Source: Candidatus Intricatilinea gracilis (lineage in GTDB: Bacteria; Pseudomonadota; Gammaproteobacteria; Burkholderiales; Burkholderiaceae_C). Taken from it: DNA of 24,998 nucleotides. Both the position numbers and the translations under genes were made by a program. Where the stretch lies: contig JADJDQ010000009.1 of NCBI GenBank assembly GCA_016702605.1, forward strand, positions 1-24,998. The letters run 5' to 3'. Position 1 is the stretch's first letter. Each line of letters opens with the position of its first letter. The notes under the pieces were generated by a model, which worked only from the letters and a program-made list of their open reading frames with translations, searched no databases and was not told the DNA's origin. Of the stretch, positions 7,527 to 17,517 are shown in pieces.

Positions 7527-10426
7527 CGCCAGTACGTTGCCTGGCTGCTCACCCGGCGCGCGCCGGGGGCGACAGCGTGGAGTCGCTGGCCTCCACCCTG
7601 GTGGACTCGCAGGTGGACCTCAACCCGCATCAGGTGGAGGCCGCCCTCTTTGCCTGCAGCAATCCGCTGTCGCGCGGCGTCGTCCTGGCCGACGAGGTCG
7701 GGCTCGGCAAGACCATCGAGGCTGGGCTCGTCATCTCGCAGCGCTGGGCCGAGCGTCGGCGCCACATCCTGATCATCGTGCCCGCCAACCTGCGCAAGCA
7801 GTGGCATCAGGAGCTGCAGGACAAGTTCAGCCTGCAGGGTGTTCTGCTGGAGGCCAAGAGCTACAACGCCCTGAAAAGGTCTCAAGGCGGCAAGCAGGAC
7901 CACAGCAGTCCGTTCCAAGGCGCGTCAGGCCCGGTCATCTGCTCTTACCAGTTCGCGAAATCCAAGGCCGAGGACATCAAGGCCGTCGATTGGGATCTGG
8001 TCGTGCTGGACGAAGCCCACCGCCTGCGCAACGTCTACAAGACCAGCAACGTCATCGCCAAGACGCTGAAGGAGGCCCTGGCCCACGTCCACTCCAAGGT
8101 GCTGCTCACCGCGACGCCACTGCAGAACTCGCTGCTGGAGCTGTACGGGCTGGTCAGCATGATCGACGACCGCGTGTTCGGCGACCTCGACAGCTTCCGC
8201 TCGCAGTTCACGGCGCAGCCGCGCGAACAGGCCTTCGTCGCGCTGCGCACCCGCCTGGCGCCGGTGTGCAAACGCACGCTGCGCCGCCAGGTGCAGCAGT
8301 ACGTGCCCTACACCGCCCGCCGCGCCCTGGTGGAGGAGTTCACCCCGTCCACCGAAGAGCGCGAGCTGTCCAGCCTGGTGGCCGACTACCTGCGCCGCCC
8401 CAACCTGAAGGCCCTGCCGGACGGGCAGCGCCAGCTGATTTCCCTCGTGCTCTGGAAGCTGCTGGCCTCGTCCACCCATGCCATCGCGGGCGCACTGGAC
8501 ACCATGGCCAACCGACTGGAGGGAGAGCTCGCGGCTTCTCCAAACGTGCCGGATCTGGCGGAAGTTCTTGACGACGACTACGAGGCGCTCGACGAGACGG
8601 AAGAAGAGCGCGCGGAAGAACGGGACGAACAGGATGAGCGTGGCGAGCGCGGATCGGCAAGCCCCTCTTCCACGGCCAGCCAGCGTGATGCCGTCGCCCA
8701 GGAAATCGCCGAGCTGCGCCACTTCAAGGCGCTGGCCAGCCAGATCCGCGAAAACGCCAAGGGCAGCGCCCTCCTGACCGCCCTGGACAGGGCCTTTGCC
8801 GAGCTGGCGCGGCTGGGCGCCGCCCGCAAGGCCATCATCTTCACCGAGTCCAAGCGCACGCAGGCCTACCTGCTGACGCTGCTGGAGGGCACGGCCTACG
8901 GCGACGGCATCGTGCTCTTCAACGGGACCAACAGCGACGACCGCGCGCAGGCCGCCTACAAGGACTGGATGAAGCGCCACGCTGGCACCGACCGCATCAG
9001 CGGCTCCAAGACCGCCGACACCCGCGCCGCGCTGGTGGAGCACTTCAAGGAACGCGGCACGGTGATGATCGCCACCGAGGCCGGTGCCGAGGGCATCAAC
9101 CTGCAGTTCTGCTCGCTGGTCATCAACTACGACCTGCCCTGGAACCCGCAGCGCATCGAGCAGCGCATCGGCCGCTGCCACCGCTATGGCCAGAAGTTCG
9201 ACGTGGTGGTGGTCAACTTCGTCGACCGCAGCAACGAGGCCGACGCGCGGGTCTATGAGCTGCTGGCGGAGAAGTTCCAGCTCTTCGAGGGCGTCTTCGG
9301 CGCCAGCGACGAGGTGCTGGGCGCCATCGGCTCCGGTGTGGACTTCGAGCGGCGCATTGCCGAGATCTACCAGAACTGCCGGGAGCCGCAGGCCATCCAG
9401 GCCAGCTTCGAGCAGCTGCAGCTCGACCTCTCCGGCGAGATCAACGAGGCCATGGTCCGCACACGCCGGATCCTGCTGGAGAACTTCGACGAAGAAGTGC
9501 AGGACAAGCTGCGCGTGCGCGCGCAGGACAGCCGTGCCGCCCGCGGCAAGTACGAGCGCCTGCTGATGGACCTGACCGAGGCGGAGCTGGCCGGCTGCGC
9601 CGGCTTCGACGAGCAGGGCTTCGTGCTCCACCGCAGCCCGGAGGCCGCGCCCGCCGGGGTCGAGCTGGGCCGCTACGAACTCCCCCGCCGCTCCGGCGAT
9701 GCCCACCTCTACCGGATCGGCCACCCCCTGGCCCGCTGGATCGCCCAGCAGGCCCAAGGCCGCACCCTGGGCCCTGCGCGGCTGGTGTTCGACTACGACG
9801 CCCATGGCACGCAGGTCAGCACACTCAAGGCCTACCGGGGCCAGACCGGTTGGTTGACCCTGAAACTCGTGTCGGTCGAAGCCCTGGGCGAACAGGAACA
9901 GCACCTGGTCGCCGCCGCCTGCACCTCGGCTGGCCAGGTGTTGGCGGAAGACGACCCGGCCAAGCTGCTGTGCCTGCCCGCCCAAGAACTCACACACGCA
10001 CAGCCGGCCGGCCTCTTCAGCGCGCCCGACGAGGCCCTCAGCGCCGATGTGGACGCCCGCAAACGGGCCCTGCTGCAGGGCATCAACCTGCGCAACCTGG
10101 GCTACTTCGACCAGGAAGTGCGCAAGCTGGACGCCTGGGCGGATGACCTGAAGCTCGGGCTGGAGCAGGACATCAAGGCCATCGACGCCGAGATCAAGGA
10201 CCTGCGCCGCACAGCGGCCACTGCACCGACACTCGAAGACAAACTGACCCACCAACGCCGCCAGCGCGAACTCGAAGGCCGGCGCAGTAGGCTGCGCCGC
10301 GAGCTGTTCGCCCGCCAGGACGAGGTCGAGGCCCAGCGCAACGGCCTGATCGAGCAGCTGGAGGTTCAGCTGCGGCAGCAGGTGCATGAGCAGACGCTGT
10401 TCACCATCGAATGGGAGTTGACATGA
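7524..10426 (+). CDS. SNF2-family (superfamily 2) helicase of defence island
   Basis: About 967 residues. I start it at ATG 7524 (MRQYVAWLLTRRAPG); a break in the G run near 7567 joins it to one long open frame. Helicase motifs are in order: VDLNPHQVEAALFA (Q-like motif), motif I LADEVGLGKTIEAGLV at about residue 55, motif II VVLDEAHRLRN at about 160, motif III LLTATPLQNS, motif V EGINLQFCSLVINYDLPWNP and motif VI IEQRIGRCHRYGQ at about 545. An acidic stretch (residues about 345-385, rich in E, D and R) separates the two lobes, and the C-terminal third contains coiled-coil-like heptads. Related helicases often sit beside type III methyltransferases and are thought to be translocases on foreign DNA. 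The first few residues may be missing at the parE junction. Its stop overlaps the next ATG. Confidence 0.92.
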
Positions 10427-10599
10427 CAGGCTGGCTGCGCCTGCGCAGCACGATCGAGTTCCTCGGCGAGTGGGAGCCGCTCCACAACCCGGACTCCAAA
10501 CCCCTCGAATTCGAGGGGTTTAAGACTCAAGCGAGGCCCAACGGCTTCTCACTTTCGCCCAATGCGTTGCCCGGCACGAAACGCAAGGAATTGGAATGA
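10423..10599 (+). pseudogene. Small ORF, remnant of a KilA-N domain protein
   Basis: 58 codons, ATG overlapping the helicase stop (ATGA) and TGA overlapping the methyltransferase start (ATGA). Residues 4-46 (WLRLRSTIEFLGEWEPLHNP, then KPLEFEGFKTQARPNGFSLS) match an internal piece of KilA-N domain proteins, whose family pattern is roughly RxTIEFLGxWExLxNPxFKPxEFxGF. The normal N-terminal half and the conserved C-terminal part (QWIExT... onward) are missing, and the last 12 residues look unrelated. It is either a deletion remnant kept because it links translation of its neighbours, or a small protein in its own right. It contains a 24-bp perfect palindrome. Confidence 0.6.
10498..10521. repeat. 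24-bp perfect palindrome within KilA-N remnant
   Basis: Arms AAACCCCTCGAA and TTCGAGGGGTTT with no spacer; it contains an EcoRI-type GAATTC at the centre. It covers codons 26-33 of the small ORF (KPLEFEGF). In RNA it could fold into a stem of about ten pairs. No T-run follows, so it is not a standard intrinsic terminator. Confidence 0.9.
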
Positions 10600-12331
10600 C
10601 CCACAAACAAAAACTAGAACTCACCTGGATCGGCAAGGAAAAGCGCCCCAAGCTGGAGCCGCGCATTCTGCTGGAAGACCCGTCGAAGTCTTATCACGCC
10701 AGGCATCGGGTTTCCGACAGCGACCTCTTCGACAACCGCCTGATCTTTGGCGACAACCTGCTGGCGCTGAAGGCGTTGGAGCAGGAGTTTTCAGGCAAGG
10801 TGAAGTGCGTTTTCATCGACCCGCCGTATAACACCGGCAGCGCTTTCACGCACTTACGACGACGGTCTGGAGCACTCGATCTGGCTCAGGCTGATGCGCG
10901 ATCGCCTGGAAATCATCCGTCGGCTGATGTCAGACGAGGCTTCGCTCTGGATCACCATTGATGACAATGAAGTTCACTATCTTAAGGTCATTTGTGATGA
11001 GGTCTTTGGGCGCAGTAATTTTCTTTGTGACATCATGGGAGAAGAGGTATTCCCCGCCTCCTGACACCAAGGTTTTGGATATGTCCACGATCACATACTC
11101 GTTTACCGAAAGAGAGCGCAAGCTTTGAGAAATCTTCTCCACTGACAGAAGATCAATCTGGGCGATAAAAATCCGGACAACGACCCTCGCGGCCCTTGGA
11201 AGGCGATGGACTATACGTGTCGCTACAGTGCTGACGAACGTCCTAATTTGGATACCCAATCTACCAACCAAATACAGGCGAAGAAGTTTTGGCCGGAAAC
11301 GCACCCGCGTATGGGCAATGTCGCGCGAAGTACACGAGAAGAACGCGCGTGAGGGCCGGATATGGTGGGGCACTAAAGGAACCAATAGCGTCCCTGCACT
11401 GAAAAACTTCTTCTCTGAGATCAATCAGGGAATGATGCCGATGTCACTTTGGAAGCACACCTTGGCTGGACACAACCAAGACGCCGCAAAGGAGATGCTG
11501 GCTCTTTACGGGCATGACGTTTTTTCAACGCCAAAGCCAGAAAGGCTACTCCAGACTGCTTTGCATGTGGCGACTCAACAGGGTGATTTGGTACTGGATT
11601 CCTTCGCCGGGTCCGGCACTACCGGCGCAGTAGCGCACAAGATGGGCCGGCGGTGGATCATGGTGGAGCTGGGTGAGCATTGCCACACATACATTATCCC
11701 GCGGCTGCAGAAAGTCATCGACGGCGAAGACAAGGGCGGCATCACCGACAGCGTGAACTGGCAAGGCGGCGGGGGTTTTCGGTATTACAGGCTCGCGCCC
11801 AGCCTGATCGTCAACGACCGCTGGGGCAACCCCGTCATCAACCCGGAATACAACGCCGCGCAGCTGGCCGAAGCGTTGGCCAAGCTGGAGGGGTTCAGCT
11901 ATGCGCCGTCCGAGACGCAGTGGTGGCAGCACGGCCATTCGAGCGAGCGGGATTTCATTTACGTCACCACGCAGAACCTCTCGGCCGAGCAACTGCAGGC
12001 GCTGTCGGATGAAGTCGGCAGCGACCAGAGCCTGCTGGTCTGCTGTGCGGCCTTCCACGGCATCACGGCCGCGCAGGCCGCCACACGCTGGCCGAACCTG
12101 ACGCTGAAGAAGATTCCGAAGATGGTGCTGGCCCGCTGCGAGTGGGGCCATGACGACTACAGCCTGAATGTGGCCAACCTGCCCCTGGCCGCGCCTTCGG
12201 CGCCATCTGGGTCGTCTGCATCGTCTGCGCCGGTGGCCGATGCCGCCTTGGCCGCGGGGAAGAAGGGAGCCCGGCGCGACAGACTCACCGTGGATCTGTT
12301 TGGTGATTCGACCGGGGAGGACAGGCCATGA
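10596..12331 (+). CDS. Type III (Mod-like) DNA adenine methyltransferase, frame-broken
   Basis: About 578 residues. Opening: LTWIGKEKRPKLEPRILLED, then LFDNRLIFGDNLLALKALE, catalytic motif IV VFIDPPYNTG (Asp about residue 75) and, near the C-terminal side, SAM-binding motif I VLDSFAGSGTTGAVA (about 11600-11630). Motif IV before motif I is the beta-class order typical of type III Mod subunits, which methylate N6 of adenine. One extra base near 10850 breaks the frame; reading on gives YDDGLEHSIWLRLMRDRLE and LWITIDDNEVHYLKV. Further breaks lie near 11037 and between 11085 and 11280. The 10950-11600 segment, where target recognition should reside, is visibly AT-richer than its flanks. Starts in an ATGA overlap with the KilA-N remnant and ends in one with the nuclease gene. 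Confidence 0.9.
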
Positions 12332-13436
12332 GCGAGAAGACAGCCGCCGCCCACCACGAGAACCCGGGCAGCGCAGTACCCGCCGGTTACGCCGCCTGGC
12401 TGGCGGACATCAAAGCCCGTGTGCAGTCGGCGCGCAGCCGTGCGGCACTGGCCGCGAACGCCGAACTGGTGGCCCTGTACTGGCACATCGGCAACGACAT
12501 CCTGCAGCGCCAGCAGACCGCCAGCTGGGGAGACAAGGTGTTGCAGCGGCTGGCCAACGACCTGCGGGCGGCCTTCCCGGAGATGAAGGGCTTCTCGCTC
12601 GCCAACCTCAAGTTCATGCGTGCCTTCGCCCAGGCCTGGCCCGATGCACCGATTGGGCAACAGGCTGTTAGCCAATTGCCCTGGGGCCACAACGTGATGC
12701 TGCTGACCAAGCTGAAGGACCCGGCGCAGCGCCTGCGATATGCCGAACTGGCCATCGCCGGAGGCTGGTCGCGCAGCACGCTGGAAGCCAACATCCGCGA
12801 CAGGCTGCTGGAGCGGCAGGGCCGGGCCGTCACCAACTTTGCGGCGCGTTTGCCGTCGACGCATTCGGAGCTGGCGCACGAGACCCTCAGGACCCGTATC
12901 TCTTCGACTTTCTGGGGCTGAGCAACACGGCACAGGAACGCGCCATCGAGACCGGCCTGGTGCAGCACATCACCCGCTTTCTGCTGGAGCTGGGCAGCGG
13001 CTTCGCCTTTCTGGGCCAGCAGGTGCGGCTGGAGGTCGAAGGCGATGAGTTTTTCATCGACCTGCTCTTCTATCACACGCGCCTGAAATGCCATGTGGTG
13101 GTCGAGTTGAAGGCAACAGCCTTCAAACCGGAGCATGCCGGCCAGTTGAATTTCTACCTGACCGCCGTGGACCGGCAGATCAAGGCGCCGGACGACCGCC
13201 CCACCATCGGCCTGCTGCTGTGCAAGACGCAGAAACGCACCGTGGTGGAGTACGCCTTGTCGGGCATCGACAAGCCCATGGGGGTGGCCGAATACCAGCT
13301 GGTGCGGGACCTGCCCGAATCGCTGCTGGCCAGCCTGCCGACGGTGGAGGCGCTGGAGAGCGAACTAGACTCGATGGAGATCGGTGCATCAGACGCGCCA
13401 ACCGGTACAGACAAGCTGTTCGAGGGCAAGCGATGA
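12328..13436 (+). CDS. DUF1016/YhcG-family PD-(D/E)XK nuclease, one frame break
   Basis: About 370 residues. The N-terminal domain (AALAANAELVALYWHIGNDI, then MKGFSLANLKFMRAFAQAWP and LPWGHNVMLLTKLKD) is the family's helical region, probably DNA-binding. After a break near 12890 it continues DPYLFDFLGL, FLLELGSGFAFLGQQVRLEV and the nuclease core: Asp in EFFIDLLFYHTRL and the ELK triad in VVVELKATAFKPEHAGQLNF. Such proteins are common near restriction systems; the biochemical role is not settled, and DNA cleavage is inferred from the motif. ATG overlaps the methyltransferase stop and TGA overlaps the PHP-ATPase start, so it is embedded in the operon. Confidence 0.9.
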
Positions 13437-16242
13437 CCACAAGTCAAATTCCAGGCTCGCGCTGGTGGAAGGTGGATTTCCATACCCACACGCCCGCATC
13501 CAGCGACTACGACGCCCAGGAACGAGCCACTGTTTCCGAGCGGGACTGGCTGCTGGCCTACATGCGCGCGGGTATGGACGCCGTGGCAGTGACCGACCAC
13601 AACTGCAGCGACTGGATCGAACGCTTGCAGCAGACCTTGCAGACCCTGGCGGCTGAAAGCCCGCGGGCTGACGGCTACCGGGAGCTTGTGCTGTTCCCGG
13701 GCATCGAGATCACGACACATGACGACGTGCATCTGCTGGCCGTCTTCGCGCCAGGCACCCCGAAGGCCACGTTGGACGGCCTGCTGCAAGGGCGCCTGCA
13801 ATGGATCGACCCCGCCAAGCCGACGGCCGAGCGCATGTGCACGGCCAGCAGCACGGACGTGATCGACGCCGTCCACGCCCAGGGCGGCCTGGTGCTGGCC
13901 GCGCATGTGGAGCAACTCAAGGGCATCTGCCATGGCGTGGTGGATGCCGCTGGCAAGTTCCAGACGTCATTCAAACGCTCGCTGGCATCGGTGCTGCGCA
14001 AGGTGGATGGCCTGGAGGTGCAAGACCGGGCCGCGCTCAGCTACGGGCATGTGGCCGACCAGATCAAATCCTTCGCCCAGGTGGTGGGATCGGACTACCC
14101 CATCGGCTGGCCAACGCAGGCCGCCGTTTCACCTGGCTGAAAGTGACCCGGCTGGACTTTGACGGGCTCAAGCTGGCCCTGCACGATCCTGAGCAGGCGA
14201 TTCGACGCTCTGATGACGAGTGGCGAACCCCAGCGCCAGCCCGCATGGCGCATCGAGAGCATCGACATCGACCATCTGGCCCTGCACCGCACGCAGCCCC
14301 CGCTGAGCCTTCGTTTCAGCCCGTGGTATTCGGCCTTGATCGGCGGCCGGGGCAGCGGCAAATCCACCATCGTGGAAGCCTTGCGCCTGGCGCTGGGGCG
14401 CGACGTGGACCTCAAGGAGTTTGAGGGCAGCGAGAGCCACAAGTCCTTCGAAAACTTCCACAAGAAGTACGAGTCACGCGACAAGCCGGGGGTCATGCTG
14501 GACGACACGGCGCTGACCGCAGTGGTGGTCAAGAACGATGGCGTCAGCGCGGGCGCTACCGCTATCGGTGGGCTTGGGCGGGCAAGGCGCTGCAAGTGGC
14601 GCAATGGAACGGCCACGATTGGGAGCCCACTGGCCTGGACGCGGCGCAGGCGCGCGAGCGCTTTCCGGCCAGCATCTTCAGCCAGAAGCAGATTTTCAGC
14701 CTGGCCCAGCGCCCACGGGCTTTGCTGACCTACCTGGATAAATCGCCTGCCGTGGGCAAGACGGCGTGGGATGCTGAATTCGAGGCCAGCAAGAAGGCCT
14801 TTCTCAGTGCGCGGGCCAGGGTGCGCGACCTGGAGTCGGTACTGCGCACCCGCGCGCCACTGGCGACGGAACTGAAGGAGCTGGAGCGCAAGGCGCTGGT
14901 GTTCGCGCAGTCGGACTACGCCGACCGGCTGCGCAGCTATCAGTACGAGAAGCAGCAGTTGCAGCGGCTGACGGACTTCACCAACGGCGTGCGGCAGGAG
15001 GTTGCAACGCTGCAAGAAAGCCTGGCCGATGAGGGGCGGTTCAAGGACTGGGAGCTGAGTGCATGGCAGGCAGTCCGCGCCGACGAACAAGACATCCGCG
15101 ACCGTGCGCAGGGCCTGGGCAAGGCCCTCTCGGCTGCTTATCAGGTGATGCGCGATCAGGCTGCGGCCATGAAGCGGGCGGTGAGCGATTTTTCTGATGC
15201 TGTGAAGGCCAGCCCATGGCAGGCCCAAAACACGCTGGCGGAAGCGAACTACAAGGCCTTGGTGGCAGAGATGCGCGCCCAAGGCGTGGAAGGCCCCCAG
15301 CAGGCGGCCACGGTGTTGCAGCGCAAAGAGGCGGTCGAGAAGGAATTGGCGGTGCTTGTGCAGAAGGCCGCAGAGCTGCACAAGGCGCGATCTGCATGCA
15401 AATTGGCCTACGCACGGCTGATCCATGTTCGCAAGCGTCTGACCCGAAAGCGGCAGGCGTTCGTCGATCAGGTGATTCGAGGGGCGGGGATCACCAACCT
15501 GCGCATCGGGCTGCAGCCGTTGGGTGATGTGGAGGGCGGGCGTGATCGGTTCCGGCAGCTTTTGCAGTTGCAGGGCGGCACCTTCGTGAGCGACATCTGG
15601 AGCGAGGCCGATCAACACGGTGTCTGTACGGGCCTGCTCGCCGGGCTGGCTCATGGTCAGGCTCTGGCCCCGCTGCCCAAGCGGCTTTACCTGCTCAAGG
15701 CCGAGCTGGAAGACGGTACCGAGCGCGCGCTGCTCGGGCTGCATGGCAAATTGAACACTGCGCTGGACAAGCTCGACGCGCAGGCCTGGGATGCCCTGTG
15801 GACATGGTTTCCGGCGGACAAGGTGCTCATCGAGCACCGGGATCGGCCCCTGGGCACCTGGCGCAATCTGGAGTTGGCGTCAGCCGGTCAGAAGACGGCC
15901 GCCATCCTCTCTTTCCTGCTGGCTCACGGAGATGAACCGCTGGTGCTCGACCAGCCCGAAGACGATCTCGACAACGCACTGATCTACGAGCTGGTGGTGC
16001 GGCAACTGCGGGACAACAAGTCGCGCAGGCAACTGATCGTCGTCACGCACAACGCCAACATCGTCGTCAACGGCGATGCCGAGCTGGTGCAGCCGATGGA
16101 AGTGCGCGGGGGACAGATCGAAACGGCGGGCGGTGGCGGCCTGCAGGAGCGCCATGTGCGTGAACGCATCTGCGACATCATGGAAGGCGGCCGGGAAGCC
16201 TTCGAGCAGCGCTACAAGCGCATCCTGAAAGACCTGGAGTGA
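13433..16242 (+). CDS. PHP-domain SMC-like ATPase (TrlF type), two or more frame breaks
   Basis: About 935 residues joining two modules. The N-terminal PHP phosphoesterase shows WKVDFHTHTPASSDYD (metal-binding HxH), AVAVTDHN, LFPGIEITTHDDVHLLAVF and LVLAAHVEQLKGI. After a break near 14115 an ATPase begins: Walker A GGRGSGKSTIVEALRLAL at about residue 305, a long coiled coil between about 14780 and 15480, then the ABC/SMC-type signature LASAGQKTAAILSFLLAHG, Walker B PLVLDQPEDDLDNALIYELV and an H-loop IVVTHNANIVVNGDAELV. A second break lies near 14560. This is the architecture called TrlF in databases; related PHP-ATPases have been reported as anti-phage proteins. The expected activity is ATP-gated cleavage of a phosphoester in nucleic acid or nucleotide, which is an inference. 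Confidence 0.88.
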
Positions 16243-17517
16243 TGGCGGTGAGCGAAAATTGGTTGAAGAATGGCTGCGGCGCATCCGCCTCGGTGAAGAC
16301 TCCACCCTGGAGTTGAAGCGCGTGGTGATGCGCGGGCCACAGAAGGTGGCCGAGCCGCACCCCGGATGGCGTGTCGGACGAATTGGCGGCGTTGGCCAAC
16401 GCGGCGGGTGGCACTTTGGTTCTGGGTGTTGACGACAAGACGCGCGACATCGTTGGCATCGACATCGAGGCGATGGATGCGGTGGAAGCCTGGGTGACCG
16501 CCATTTGTCACGACAGGGTGGTGCCCGCGCTCGATGTCGTCACTCACCATCGCGAGTGGCCGGACGCGACGGGGCCCTGCGGCCAGTCATTCTGGTGGAT
16601 GTGCCCGCAGCCTGGGTCCCGCAAAGAGCGCCAATGGCTACTTCAAGCGCGTGGGCCACGCCAAGCGCGAGATGCAGCCGGACGCGCTGGCTCGCCTGTT
16701 CCAGCAACGAAGCCAGGCACGATTGATCCGCTTCGAGGAGCAGGCCGTTCCCGGCACTTCGCCTGGCGATCTCGATCCATTGCTGATTCGCGCGTTCTTG
16801 CGTGACGGGGAAGGCGAGCCCGAGGTGCAGTTGAGGCGGCTGCACCTGCTCGCGGACGACGCGGGCAAGCCCGCACTCAGTGTGGCGGGCGTGCTGCTGG
16901 GGACGGTCAAGCCAGTGCGCTGGCTGCCTGCGGCCTACATCCAGGCGGTGGCCTATCGCGGCACGCTGAACGACCCTGCTGAGCAACAGGATGCCAAGGA
17001 TTTTGATGGCCCCCTCCAGCAGCAGATCTGGGATGCCTTCGAGTTCGTCAAACGCCACATGCAGGTACCTGCCGCCAAGGAACTGGGGCGCTCCGAACAC
17101 CCGCAGTACAGCCTGCGTGCGGTGTTTGAGGCCATCGTCAATGCGGTGGCGCACCGCGACTACTCCATCGCCAACAACCGCATCCGCCTGCATATGTTTG
17201 CGGATCGCCTGGAACTCCACTCCCCCGGAGCCTTGCCCAACTCGCTGACCATCGATGCCATGCCCAGCGTGTCGATTCCTCGCAACGAGATCATCGCCAG
17301 CTTGTTTGCCCGCTACTTTCCCGTCCGGGAAGGAGGCTTGGGGCGGGAGTTCTTGATGGACAAGCGTGGCGCTGGGGTCGATATCGTCTTGCGGGAGAGC
17401 GAAGCGCTGGCGGGCAAGCGGCCGGTGTACGAGAACCTGGCCGACGTGGACCTGCGACTCACGGTGTTTGCCGCATCCGTGCCTGACCAAGAACAAGAAA
17501 ATGGGCACGCCGAATGA
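16242..17517 (+). CDS. AlbA_2/Schlafen-type ATP-binding protein, frame-broken
   Basis: About 425 residues. The start ATG 16242 lies in a TGATG overlap with the ATPase gene; a base missing in the AAAA run near 16256 restores LVEEWLRRIRLGEDSTLELK. The N-terminal AlbA_2 domain (GEDSTLELKRV, LAALANAAGGTLVLGVDD) is a putative nucleic-acid-binding domain. Another break near 16585-16615 leads to SANGYFKRVGHAKREMQPDA. The C-terminal part has LRAVFEAIVNAVAHRDYSIA, the GHKL-type ATPase Asn motif of COG2865-like proteins. They are described as transcriptional regulators or helicase-like in annotations, but the function here is unknown. Position between two nucleases suggests a sensor or regulatory part of the system. 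Its stop overlaps the Res ATG. Confidence 0.88.

Noticed and set aside
7925..10387. 820-codon open frame antisense to the SNF2 helicase
   Set aside because: The plus strand carries all helicase motifs in order; the antisense product is Leu/Val/Gln/His-rich without recognisable domains and is a usual by-product of high third-position GC.
10498..10521. Palindrome as an intrinsic terminator
   Set aside because: No T-run follows (only TTTAAG), and it lies within coding sequence of a coupled operon.
10596..11300. Phase-variable methyltransferase caused by a simple repeat
   Set aside because: The breaks near 10850 and 11037 are not in tandem repeats, and the neighbouring housekeeping genes have similar breaks, so sequence error is simpler.
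14095..15837. 580-codon open frame antisense to the PHP-ATPase
   Set aside because: It spans frame breaks of the real gene and has no domain signal; the sense strand has coiled coil and ATPase motifs.
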